From positions 1-40,808 of the forward strand of contig NZ_JALDSX010000031.1 of the NCBI RefSeq assembly GCF_022748595.1: 40,808 nucleotides of DNA, in the 5' to 3' direction. The first letter of the stretch is position 1. Every line of letters begins with the position of its first letter. A model generated the notes under the pieces. That model was not told the DNA's origin and did not search any database. It saw only the letters and a list, made by a program, of their open reading frames with translations. Positions 24,084-30,918 of this stretch are shown here, piece after piece. This DNA is from Brevibacterium sp. ZH18 (GTDB lineage Bacteria; Actinomycetota; Actinomycetes; Actinomycetales; Brevibacteriaceae). A program made the translations under genes and the position numbers.

Positions 24084-25536
24084 GTCCTACCTCAACGGTG
24101 AGGCCTCCCATTGGCTGACCCAGTCCCCTCCCACGACCATCTCCCCTTCCCCACTTCCCACCGAGAAGCAGGATCTCGTCATCGTCGGCGGTGGCATGAC
24201 CGGCCTGTGGTCGGCCTATTACGCCAGGCAGGCCCACCCCGACTGGCAGATCACGATTCTCGAAGCCAAGCACATCGGCTATGGGGCCTCGGGCCGCAAC
24301 GGCGGCTGGCTCTCAACATTGCTGCCGGGCAACAGATCCAAGTACGCCGAGGCGGTCGACCGTGCCCGCACCACCGACCCCACCGGCCCCGTCGGCTCGG
24401 CGGGACTGACCGGAGTGGAGTCCGTGCGGTCATTCCAGTCCGCGCTCTTCGACTCCATCGATGAGGTCCTCGAGGTGCTCGACCGGGAGGGCATCGATGC
24501 CCATCAGGTCCGCGGCGGCCATATCGATATCGCCCAGTCCGAGGCCGGAATGGCCCGACTGCGCGAACTCTTCGACGGTGACGAACAGTACGGGTACGGG
24601 TCCGAGGACATGCAGTTTCTCGATGCCGAGGAAACCCGGTCTCACATCAACGTCGACAACGCCCAGGGTAGCGTCTTCTTCCCCGGCACGGCGCGCATCG
24701 ATCCGGCCCTGCTGACGCGTGGGTTGGCCGCCGTCCTCAGGAAGCAGGGAGTCACGATCTGTGAGGACACCTCGGCGGCTCACATCAGCAAGGGCGTCGT
24801 CGCGACGACTCGCGGCCCGGTCACCGGTAACACGATCTTCGTCTGCCTCGAGGGTTACTCGGATACCGTCACCGGTGATCTCCCCGGGCTGGAAGGACGC
24901 CAGGTCATCCCCGTGTTCTCGTCGATGATCGCGACCGAACCGCTGCCGGCTGAAGCGTGGGAGGACATCGGCTGGGACGGCCGCGAATGCCTCGGCGACA
25001 CTGCGCACACCTTCATCTACGCCCAGCGCACCGACGACGATCGGATCGCTCTGGGCGGTCGCGGCGCACCCTATGAGTTCGGTTCCGGACTGCCGGGCGA
25101 CGGCCGGGTCCCCGCCGAGGTGGTCGATCTGCTGAGTACGCGACTGTCCTCGCTCTTCCCCAACCTCGAGCTCGAGGTCGCCCATGCCTGGCGTGGTGCC
25201 CTGGGAGTCACCCGCGACTGGTGCGCGGGGATCTTCTTCGATGAGGAGCAGCGCATCGGCGTCGCCCGCGGCTATGCCGGACACGGGGTCACGGCGACGC
25301 ACCTGGCGGCGAAGACAATGCTCGACCGGGCGTCAGGAGCCCCGACTCCACTGACAAAACTGCCCTGGAACGACCACTTCTCCGGCCAGTGGGAGCCCGA
25401 ACCGATCCGCTGGTTGGGTATCCGCTCGATGTACAAGATCTTCAATATCGCCGACGACTGGGAACGCATCACGGGCGCAAAGAAGACGAGCCTGCTCGCC
25501 CAATTCGGCTCACGCCTGGCCGGCCTGCACGAATAG
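24082..25536 (+). CDS. FAD-dependent oxidoreductase, DAO family (PuuB/OrdL-like)
   Basis: A 484-residue D-amino-acid-oxidase-family flavoenzyme. The Rossmann dinucleotide site is DLVIVGGGMTGLWSAYYARQ (residues 31-50), followed by the acidic ITILEAKHIGYGASGRNGGW typical of gamma-glutamylputrescine oxidases. A second glycine-rich FAD contact near the C-terminus is VARGYAGHGVTATHLAAKT. The ATG at 24082 lacks a ribosome site; TTG at 24058 would add eight residues. The gene is divergent from the cupin gene and followed 88 bp later by an aminotransferase on the same strand, so oxidation of an amine followed by transamination is a reasonable model. The amine is not known. Its last codons and stop are tandemly repeated downstream. 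Confidence 0.9.
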   Translation: MSYLNGEASHWLTQSPPTTISPSPLPTEKQDLVIVGGGMTGLWSAYYARQAHPDWQITILEAKHIGYGASGRNGGWLSTLLPGNRSKYAEAVDRARTTDPTGPVGSAGLTGVESVRSFQSALFDSIDEVLEVLDREGIDAHQVRGGHIDIAQSEAGMARLRELFDGDEQYGYGSEDMQFLDAEETRSHINVDNAQGSVFFPGTARIDPALLTRGLAAVLRKQGVTICEDTSAAHISKGVVATTRGPVTGNTIFVCLEGYSDTVTGDLPGLEGRQVIPVFSSMIATEPLPAEAWEDIGWDGRECLGDTAHTFIYAQRTDDDRIALGGRGAPYEFGSGLPGDGRVPAEVVDLLSTRLSSLFPNLELEVAHAWRGALGVTRDWCAGIFFDEEQRIGVARGYAGHGVTATHLAAKTMLDRASGAPTPLTKLPWNDHFSGQWEPEPIRWLGIRSMYKIFNIADDWERITGAKKTSLLAQFGSRLAGLHE

Positions 25537-25590
25537 AGCTGGCCCGCACGAATAGAGCTGGCCTGCACGAATCAGAGCCCGCACGAATAG
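25518..25590. repeat. 19-bp tandem repeat of the oxidoreductase gene end
   Basis: The gene ends in GGCCGGCCTGCACGAATAG. Copies follow at 25537-25555 (AGCTGGCCCGCACGAATAG), 25556-25574 (AGCTGGCCTGCACGAATCA) and 25575-25590 (GAGCCCGCACGAATAG). Two of the three copies keep the in-register TAG. Confidence 0.85.
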
Positions 25591-25624
25591 CCCCGCAGAT
25601 CACGGACAGAAGCACGAGGAATCA

Positions 25625-26794
25625 ATGACACACGAATACCGCCGCATCGCCCCGATGGCCCAGAACTACCCGGCTTCGAACATCCGCAAGATGTTCAACC
25701 TGGCACTCAACTACCCGGACGCCGTGAAGCTCACGGTCGGCGAGCCCGATTTCAACACCCCCGAACACATCAAGGCCGCCGGCATCCGCGGGATCGAGAA
25801 CAACCAGACACGCTATGTCGCCAACGCCGGGATCCCACCGCTACGCAGCGCCATCGCCGGCAAGTATTCAGGTCGCTGGGGTCGAGAACTGAGTTCGGAC
25901 AATGTCATGGTCTCCTTCGGTGCGATGGAGGCCCTGACCTTCGCCCTCGACGTCACTGTCTCCCCCGGTGAGGAGGTGATCATCCCCGATCCCAGCTTCC
26001 CGAACTACGTGGGACAGATCCACCGCCTCGGCGGAGTTGCGGTTCCGGTGCCGGTCAAGGAAGACAACGACTTCAAGTTCCGTGCCGAGGATGTCCGATC
26101 GGCTGTCAGCGACAAGACCGCGGCGATCATCATCAACAGCCCGTCCAATCCATTGGGTTCGGTCATGGACCGGGCCGAGTTGGAGAAGATCGCCGATCTG
26201 GCCGAGGAGTTCGGCTTCACGGTCATCTCTGACGAGGTCTATGACCAGATCACCTTCGACGATGCGCAGTTCACCTCCATCGCCGAGGTGCGGCCGGGCT
26301 TCGATCGGTTCCTCGTCGTCAACAGCTTCTCGAAGACCTATGCGATGACGGGATGGCGGTGCGGTTTTGTCATCGGTTCCGCTGATCTCATCGCGCCGAT
26401 GGCCTTCCTCCAGGAGGGAATCACTTCAAGCCTGCCGGGATTCGTGCAGGAAGCGGCACTCGCAGCGATCGAAGGTCCGCAGACCGACGTCGACATGATG
26501 GTGCAGTCGTATGCGCAGCGCCGCGACCTCATCACCGAGCGCATTGCGGCCATCGACGGGATCAGCATGCTGCGCCCCGAAGCCACGTTCTATGCCTTCG
26601 CCAACATCAAAGACTGGGGACTGACCTCGTGGGAGGCGGCCACCGCTCTGCTGGAGAACCACGGGCTGGCGACCATTCCCGGCTCAGCCTTCGGCGCCCA
26701 AGGCGAGGGTTACCTGCGGCTGACGTTCTCCGTGTCTCCGGAGACCATCAATGAGGCGTGCGACCGGCTGGAGAAGTTCGCTGCGACTAGGTGA
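25625..26794 (+). CDS. Pyridoxal-phosphate aminotransferase, class I
   Basis: A 389-residue class I aminotransferase of the aspartate/aromatic subgroup. Landmarks are K237 in NSFSKTYAMTGWRCGF (Schiff base), N171 and N175 in NSPSNPLGSV, D203 and Y206 in ISDEVYDQI, and R245 in GWRCG. YLRLTFSVSPE holds the carboxylate-binding arginine. The ATG at 25625 follows GAGGAA. It is probably co-transcribed with the FAD oxidoreductase 88 bp upstream. It differs clearly from the aminotransferase at 22153, so the locus has two unrelated-specificity transaminases. Specific substrates cannot be assigned. Confidence 0.93.
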   Translation: MTHEYRRIAPMAQNYPASNIRKMFNLALNYPDAVKLTVGEPDFNTPEHIKAAGIRGIENNQTRYVANAGIPPLRSAIAGKYSGRWGRELSSDNVMVSFGAMEALTFALDVTVSPGEEVIIPDPSFPNYVGQIHRLGGVAVPVPVKEDNDFKFRAEDVRSAVSDKTAAIIINSPSNPLGSVMDRAELEKIADLAEEFGFTVISDEVYDQITFDDAQFTSIAEVRPGFDRFLVVNSFSKTYAMTGWRCGFVIGSADLIAPMAFLQEGITSSLPGFVQEAALAAIEGPQTDVDMMVQSYAQRRDLITERIAAIDGISMLRPEATFYAFANIKDWGLTSWEAATALLENHGLATIPGSAFGAQGEGYLRLTFSVSPETINEACDRLEKFAATR

Positions 26795-26882
26795 ACACAA
26801 GGCCTCTGTGGAATACACCGACGCTCATCTGCCTTGATGCCAGTGAGTCCAATAAACGCACCCAAACATTCGAGAGGCAGAT

Positions 26883-27566
26883 ATGTCGACAATCACCATC
26901 ATCGGCGGCCACGGAAAAATAGCGCTCCTTGCGGCACCGCTGCTCAGCCAGGCCGGCCACACGGTTCGTTCGGTCATCCGCAAGGAGGAGCAGTCCTCCG
27001 ATATCGAAGCCGCGAACGCGACGCCGATCGTCGCCGATGTCGAACAGCTCGACACTGACGCCATCGCCGAGGTGCTGGCTGGCAGTGACGCAGTCGTCTG
27101 GTCCGCGGGCGCTGGTGGAAGCGGTGAGGACCGCACCTGGGCGATGGACCGCGACGCTGCCATGCGCGTGATGGACGCTGCCCAGAAATCGGGCATCCGC
27201 CGCTTCGTGATGGTGTCCTACTTCAATTCCCGCCTCGTCGACGGTGAAGTTCCCGGCGTTGGGAAGGGCGATGGAATGTATGCCTACTACAACGCGAAGT
27301 CGCAGGCAGACGAGCATCTGCGCACGAAGACCGATCTCGACTGGACGGTCCTCGGCCCTTCGGTCCTGACCCTGGAACCCGCGACACAGACGATCACCGT
27401 GGACAGCTCAGGGGAGACCCGCGACCTGGACGTGCCCTCAACCTCTCGGGAGAACGTCGCCCATGTCATCGCCGCTGCCCTCGGCGAGCCGGCGAGCTTC
27501 GGAAAGACGCTCAATTTCCACGACGGTGACACCCCGATCGCCGAGGCGGTCACTCAGGGAGTCTGA
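26883..27566 (+). CDS. NAD(P)-binding protein, atypical SDR (NmrA/YwnB-like)
   Basis: A 227-residue Rossmann-fold protein of the atypical short-chain dehydrogenase type (NAD(P)H-binding, PF13460-like). The nucleotide loop is IIGGHGKIALLAAPLL (G8, G9, G11), followed by HTVRSVIRKEEQ, where the arginines suggest NADP(H). DAVVWSAGAGGSGED ends strand 4, and YYNAKSQADEHL has the tyrosine-lysine pair in the position of the SDR active site. The ATG at 26883 has GAGAGGCAG upstream. It is convergent with the next operon with only eight bases between stops. Members may act as redox sensors or quinone reductases; no specific role can be read here. Confidence 0.9.
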   Translation: MSTITIIGGHGKIALLAAPLLSQAGHTVRSVIRKEEQSSDIEAANATPIVADVEQLDTDAIAEVLAGSDAVVWSAGAGGSGEDRTWAMDRDAAMRVMDAAQKSGIRRFVMVSYFNSRLVDGEVPGVGKGDGMYAYYNAKSQADEHLRTKTDLDWTVLGPSVLTLEPATQTITVDSSGETRDLDVPSTSRENVAHVIAAALGEPASFGKTLNFHDGDTPIAEAVTQGV

Positions 27567-27574
27567 GCTCCGGC

Positions 27575-28216
27575 TCACCCCGCCGAGGCGAGCGCCGCGT
27601 TCCAGCTTCCGTAGAACTTCCGCACCGCCGCGGCCGAGGGCACCTCGCCCTTGTGCTCGGCAGCGTATTCGCCGTAGGCCTTGTACGTGGCACCGACTCC
27701 GCGGTCCTCGCAGTCAGCGACTAATGTGGCGATGGCTTTGTCGTAGGCGGCCTCGTCGAAGCGCAGCTGACCGCGCGCTCTGCCACCCGAGCTGGTTGCC
27801 AGGCCCGCGGCCTTGAGCGCGTCGTTCCAGGAACCGAAGCGCTGGACTGCGGTCTGGCTGGTCGGTGGCCACACGCTCGCGCCCTTGATTGAGGCCACGC
27901 CCAGGTGAGCGAGAACCGCAGTGCGCTGCTTCTCGTATTTCGCCGCGGTCAGCGACACCGGGTCGGCATGACTCCGCACGCGTGAAATGGAGTCGGACAC
28001 CTCGGCGAGGGCCTTCTTCACACCGGCCTCGTCGGACATCTGATTGCGGAGGGCCACCTCAACCTCGGCGAGGATCTCGCGGTCCTTGGGACCGAGCGCG
28101 GACGGAGACGTCGAGCGCATGCCTGCCTCCGTGGCGGCGAGGTGGAGCAGCGCCCCGATGAGCGCGGGGGCGGCCGTGTGGGATCTGTCGGTGGCGGAAT
28201 CATTCATCGACTTCAT
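27575..28216 (-). CDS. Protein with two homing-endonuclease-associated repeats
   Basis: A 213-residue protein with no enzyme motif. Two short copies of the pattern called homing endonuclease associated repeat (HNH_repeat, PF18780-like) are visible: WPPTSQTAVQRFGSWNDALKA at residues 116-136 (one residue omitted from each end of the unit) and VPSAAAVRKFYGSWNAALAS near 192-211. These are small DNA-binding-like helices, usually seen beside HNH nucleases, but no nuclease motif is present. The N-terminal 100 residues are helical and charged. The ATG at 28216 overlaps the stop of the upstream membrane-protein gene as ATGA (TCAT at 28213-28216), which fixes the start and implies coupling. Function unknown; DNA binding is an inference from the repeats. 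Confidence 0.75.
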   Translation of the reverse strand: MKSMNDSATDRSHTAAPALIGALLHLAATEAGMRSTSPSALGPKDREILAEVEVALRNQMSDEAGVKKALAEVSDSISRVRSHADPVSLTAAKYEKQRTAVLAHLGVASIKGASVWPPTSQTAVQRFGSWNDALKAAGLATSSGGRARGQLRFDEAAYDKAIATLVADCEDRGVGATYKAYGEYAAEHKGEVPSAAAVRKFYGSWNAALASAG

Positions 28217-28626
28217 CTTACGTGGGATGCTCCGGTGCCACGGTCGATGGCGAAACTCACCGCGAACAGCAGTGCGCACACGGTGGTGGCCATGAGCAGT
28301 GACACGATCGCGGAGTCGACGATGAGGAAGTAGCCGCTGCCCAGGAGCACCATCGAGGCACAGGCCGAGACGAGGCGCCCCGTCAGCGTGCCGCCGATGT
28401 CGCTGCCATCGAGGATGACGTCGATGAGTCGGGAGATGACGAACCAGGCGACGAAGACGCCGAAGGTGGCCAGTAGCGACTCGGAGAAGGCCAGGCGCAT
28501 CGGCACTTCAAGCGCCCAGCCGAGCAGCGTGGCAGAGAACGGCATGATGAATGGGAGTCCGGCGGCCACGAGGATCAGTGCCGAATAGGTGAGGGCTTTC
28601 CTGTGCCGGTATGCGGTGGTGGTCAT
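28213..28626 (-). CDS. Small integral membrane protein
   Basis: A 137-residue hydrophobic protein of unknown family. Four membrane segments can be seen: about residues 12-34, 47-70, 80-100 and 104-127, with short loops and a basic N-terminus (AYRHRKA). The ATG at 28626 has a strong ribosome site GGGAGGGAAG. It is the middle gene of a leftward three-gene operon, 17 bp after the small multidrug-export-type gene and overlapping the next gene by four bases. The extended upstream reading is His/Arg-rich and was not used. Confidence 0.8.
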   Translation of the reverse strand: MTTTAYRHRKALTYSALILVAAGLPFIMPFSATLLGWALEVPMRLAFSESLLATFGVFVAWFVISRLIDVILDGSDIGGTLTGRLVSACASMVLLGSGYFLIVDSAIVSLLMATTVCALLFAVSFAIDRGTGASHVR

Positions 28627-28643
28627 GGTTCTTCCCTCCCTGC

Positions 28644-29279
28644 TCAGCCGGTGAACAGGCCGAGTGCTCCGGTGGCGATGAGTGTGGTCAGGGTCGTCCA
28701 GGCTGCGATGGCGATTCCCTGCCACAGCAGGATCCAGGAGGTCTTCACTCCCGCACCGACGAGGATCGTGGAGGTGATCTGGGTGGGGATGGCCAGGGGG
28801 CCGAGCAGGCTCGCTCCCGGGACCCCGAAGCGGGTGAGGAAGCGCTTGAACTTGATGCGCCCCTTTGATTCGGGCTTCTTGCTGCTCGCCGGAGGAGCGT
28901 CGTAAAGGACGCTGCCCACAGAACCTGCATCGCCGAGGCGGGGGTCGAGGCCTCGAGTATCGTTTGGCGTCTCCTCGGTGATTTCCGCGCCAGCTGGAGT
29001 GACGACCGTCCGCGCAGACTCGCGCTTCTGACCCCGCCTGGCCACGACGGCCCGTCGTGCCCTGGCCCCGAGGAGGACGATCACGGTCACGCAGACGAAG
29101 TTGCCGATGGCGCCCGCGATGCCGGCGACGACCGGGTTCATACCGGCCCAGACTCCGACGACCGAGGACACCTCTCCCTCGATGAAGGGAATCGCACCGG
29201 CCGCCGCGATGATGAAGGGCTGGAGGAGGTCGGGCACATGTGAGGCCAGGCCCTGGAAGAATTCGACGATGGTGTTCAT
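28644..29279 (-). CDS. Small multidrug-export-type membrane protein (PF06695-like)
   Basis: A 211-residue membrane protein resembling the small multi-drug export family. The N-terminal half has two hydrophobic hairpins with IPFIEGEVSSVVGVWAGMNP, the family's Glu/Gly/Pro-containing motif. A charged cytoplasmic stretch follows (about residues 80-140). The C-terminal half repeats the theme with RFGVPGASLLGPLAIPTQIT and two further segments. Despite the family name, export activity is poorly supported experimentally; related SNARE-associated-like proteins are also possible. The ATG at 29279 has AAAGGA upstream. First gene of a three-gene leftward operon. Confidence 0.8.
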   Translation of the reverse strand: MNTIVEFFQGLASHVPDLLQPFIIAAAGAIPFIEGEVSSVVGVWAGMNPVVAGIAGAIGNFVCVTVIVLLGARARRAVVARRGQKRESARTVVTPAGAEITEETPNDTRGLDPRLGDAGSVGSVLYDAPPASSKKPESKGRIKFKRFLTRFGVPGASLLGPLAIPTQITSTILVGAGVKTSWILLWQGIAIAAWTTLTTLIATGALGLFTG

Positions 29280-29405
29280 GACGTCCTTTGCACGAAGTTC
29301 GGCAGATGCCGGCTCATGGCGAGTCGGATCTGACGCTGACTTCGTTCAGTACAGACTGTGTTCTCGGAACAGGGTCAAGGCCTGACCGTCGAATCCAGGA
29401 AATGC

Positions 29406-30191
29406 TCAGCCGGATTCCTCGGCGATGCGGGCTTTGATGAAGGTCATGAAACGCTCACGGTGCTCTTCCGCCACGTCTAAGTTCGGGTACACCTGGATGA
29501 AGGCTCGTTGGATGACGTCGATCTGGGCTTCGTTGTAGAGCTCGGTGATCGACCCGATGATTGCCGACTGACCCATAGTGACGTCGCCGCGCATCCCTTC
29601 GTTGGGAGCGAGCAGCCAGGGGTTGTCCTCGAGATGCTGCTTCATGCTCGGCGCAATCGCTTCGGCCAGCCTTGCCCGGGTGGCTTCATCGGCATCCTCG
29701 GCGAGGTCATCGACCTCTCGATCAAAGGGCGTCGACTTGGTCATGATCGTCTTCATCTCCACCATCGTCGCCTCATCGTAGAGACGCGAGTAGAGGGACA
29801 TCAGGCTGCGATCGGGACCGGACATCGTGGCCGCGATGTCGATGAACTCGGAGGCGGTGTCGATCGGGGCGCCGTGATGCAGCAGCTGGGCGATCTGCTC
29901 ACGAGCCTTCTCCAGTTCGGCGATCGTCTCCCCGAGTTCGACATCCAGTCGTTTGAGTGTGAGCTGCTGGGCCTCATGATCGTCCTCGACGGAGCTGATG
30001 TCGGCCAGAGGCACTCCGAGTTCGCGCAGCCGTCGGATCTGCAGGAGCCTGAGCACATGTGAGGGGCCGTACTGTTTGTACCCATTGCTCATCCGCTCGG
30101 GCTGAGCCAGCAGATCGAGCTTGTGATAATGCCGAATCGTGTTGACCGTTGTCTCGGTCAGCTGCGCCAACTCGCTCGTGCTCCACCCCAC
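29406..30191 (-). CDS. MerR-family transcriptional regulator
   Basis: A 261-residue MerR regulator. Residues 1-70 are the winged helix: WSTSELAQLTETTVNTIRHYHK (helix-turn-helix), LDLLAQPERMSNGYKQY (wing) and LRLLQIRRLRELGVPLADI. A coiled-coil dimer helix follows (about 75-105, TLKRLDVELGETIAELEKAR). The C-terminal 150 residues are helical and of TipA-like length, but I do not recognise the ligand. The start is GTG at 30191 with GAGGGG upstream. No MerR-type palindrome could be assigned. It lies beside a divergent small membrane protein gene, with a heptamer DNA array between them, and may regulate that gene or the operon to its left. Confidence 0.9.
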   Translation of the reverse strand: MGWSTSELAQLTETTVNTIRHYHKLDLLAQPERMSNGYKQYGPSHVLRLLQIRRLRELGVPLADISSVEDDHEAQQLTLKRLDVELGETIAELEKAREQIAQLLHHGAPIDTASEFIDIAATMSGPDRSLMSLYSRLYDEATMVEMKTIMTKSTPFDREVDDLAEDADEATRARLAEAIAPSMKQHLEDNPWLLAPNEGMRGDVTMGQSAIIGSITELYNEAQIDVIQRAFIQVYPNLDVAEEHRERFMTFIKARIAEESG

Positions 30192-30266
30192 GGGTCATTC
30201 CCCTCGCCGCCCTTGCGTCACTGCTGGACAGTCACCAGTGTATTGGCGATCGACGCGCGACGCGCG

Positions 30267-30308
30267 GCGAGCGGCGAGCGGCTAGCGGCGAGCGGTGAAC
30301 GGTGAACG
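30267..30308. repeat. 7-bp tandem repeat between merR-type gene and a divergent gene
   Basis: Six heptamers: GCGAGCG, GCGAGCG, GCTAGCG, GCGAGCG, GTGAACG, GTGAACG. The preceding bases (ACGCGCGACGCGCG) are also repetitive. It lies between the MerR gene start and the membrane-protein gene at 30371. A length-variable array here could alter promoter spacing, but this is speculation. Confidence 0.75.
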
Positions 30309-30370
30309 GCGACACCGACTGACCCGAGATCCCGCCGAGGCAGAGGCCCCAAGCTTGCTACAGTCACCAT

Positions 30371-30748
30371 ATGACAGCGATGCCGGAGTCCCGGTCGAAA
30401 CGCGAGAGGTGGGGACCCTTCCTCTTCATCGTCGGGGCGTGGGTGCTGGCCGTGATCGCTGTCATCATCTTGTGGTCAGTCTCCCCGGATGATCACGCGA
30501 ACGGCACTTGCACAGGGATCGGCTTCGGCTGCACACCATCGCCGAAGGACACGATCGTCCTGCTGGGACTGTTCTACGGCCTGCCGCTGAGCCTCGGCTG
30601 GTGGGTGGTCGGGGTGATCACCACGGTGCTCATCAATCGGTCCCTCCGAATCAACTGGTGGCTGCGCGGCATCATCTCGCTGGGCATCTGCCTCGCCATC
30701 GTGGTGGCAGCAGCCGCCGTCATCGCCTTCGCATTCTCAACAGTCTGA
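30371..30748 (+). CDS. Small integral membrane protein
   Basis: A 125-residue protein of unknown family with three membrane segments: about residues 15-36, 60-87 and 96-122. Residues 38-58 form an external loop with two cysteines (NGTCTGIGFGCTPSP), which could make a disulphide. The ATG at 30371 has no ribosome site; TACAGT at 30359-30364 is a -10-like box that would place the start site exactly at the ATG, so the mRNA may be leaderless. The stop codon lies in a 10-bp tandem repeat. The divergent MerR gene may control it. Confidence 0.75.
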   Translation: MTAMPESRSKRERWGPFLFIVGAWVLAVIAVIILWSVSPDDHANGTCTGIGFGCTPSPKDTIVLLGLFYGLPLSLGWWVVGVITTVLINRSLRINWWLRGIISLGICLAIVVAAAAVIAFAFSTV

Positions 30749-30773
30749 GACGGCATGAGACGGTCTGAGCCGG
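30744..30773. repeat. 10-bp tandem repeat spanning a stop codon
   Basis: TCTGAGACGG (30744-30753), CATGAGACGG (30754-30763) and TCTGAGCCGG (30764-30773). The gene's TGA is in the first unit and recurs in the other two. Confidence 0.75.
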
Positions 30774-30918
30774 GCTAAGTCCGTCGACTGCAGTCCTTGA
30801 CGCGGCCTAGTCTCGCAGGTGGAAACAGCTCACGCTTCAGCCGACGAAGAGGCAGCCGCTCCCGAAGCCGGTGGCGCCGAAGTCCACCCACGTCTGTGGT
30901 CAATGAGAAGATGGCACA

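Noticed and set aside
28213..28725. Longer start for the small membrane protein (to 28725)
   Set aside because: The extra 33 residues are His/Arg/Asp-rich and overlap the upstream gene; ATG 28626 has a strong ribosome site.
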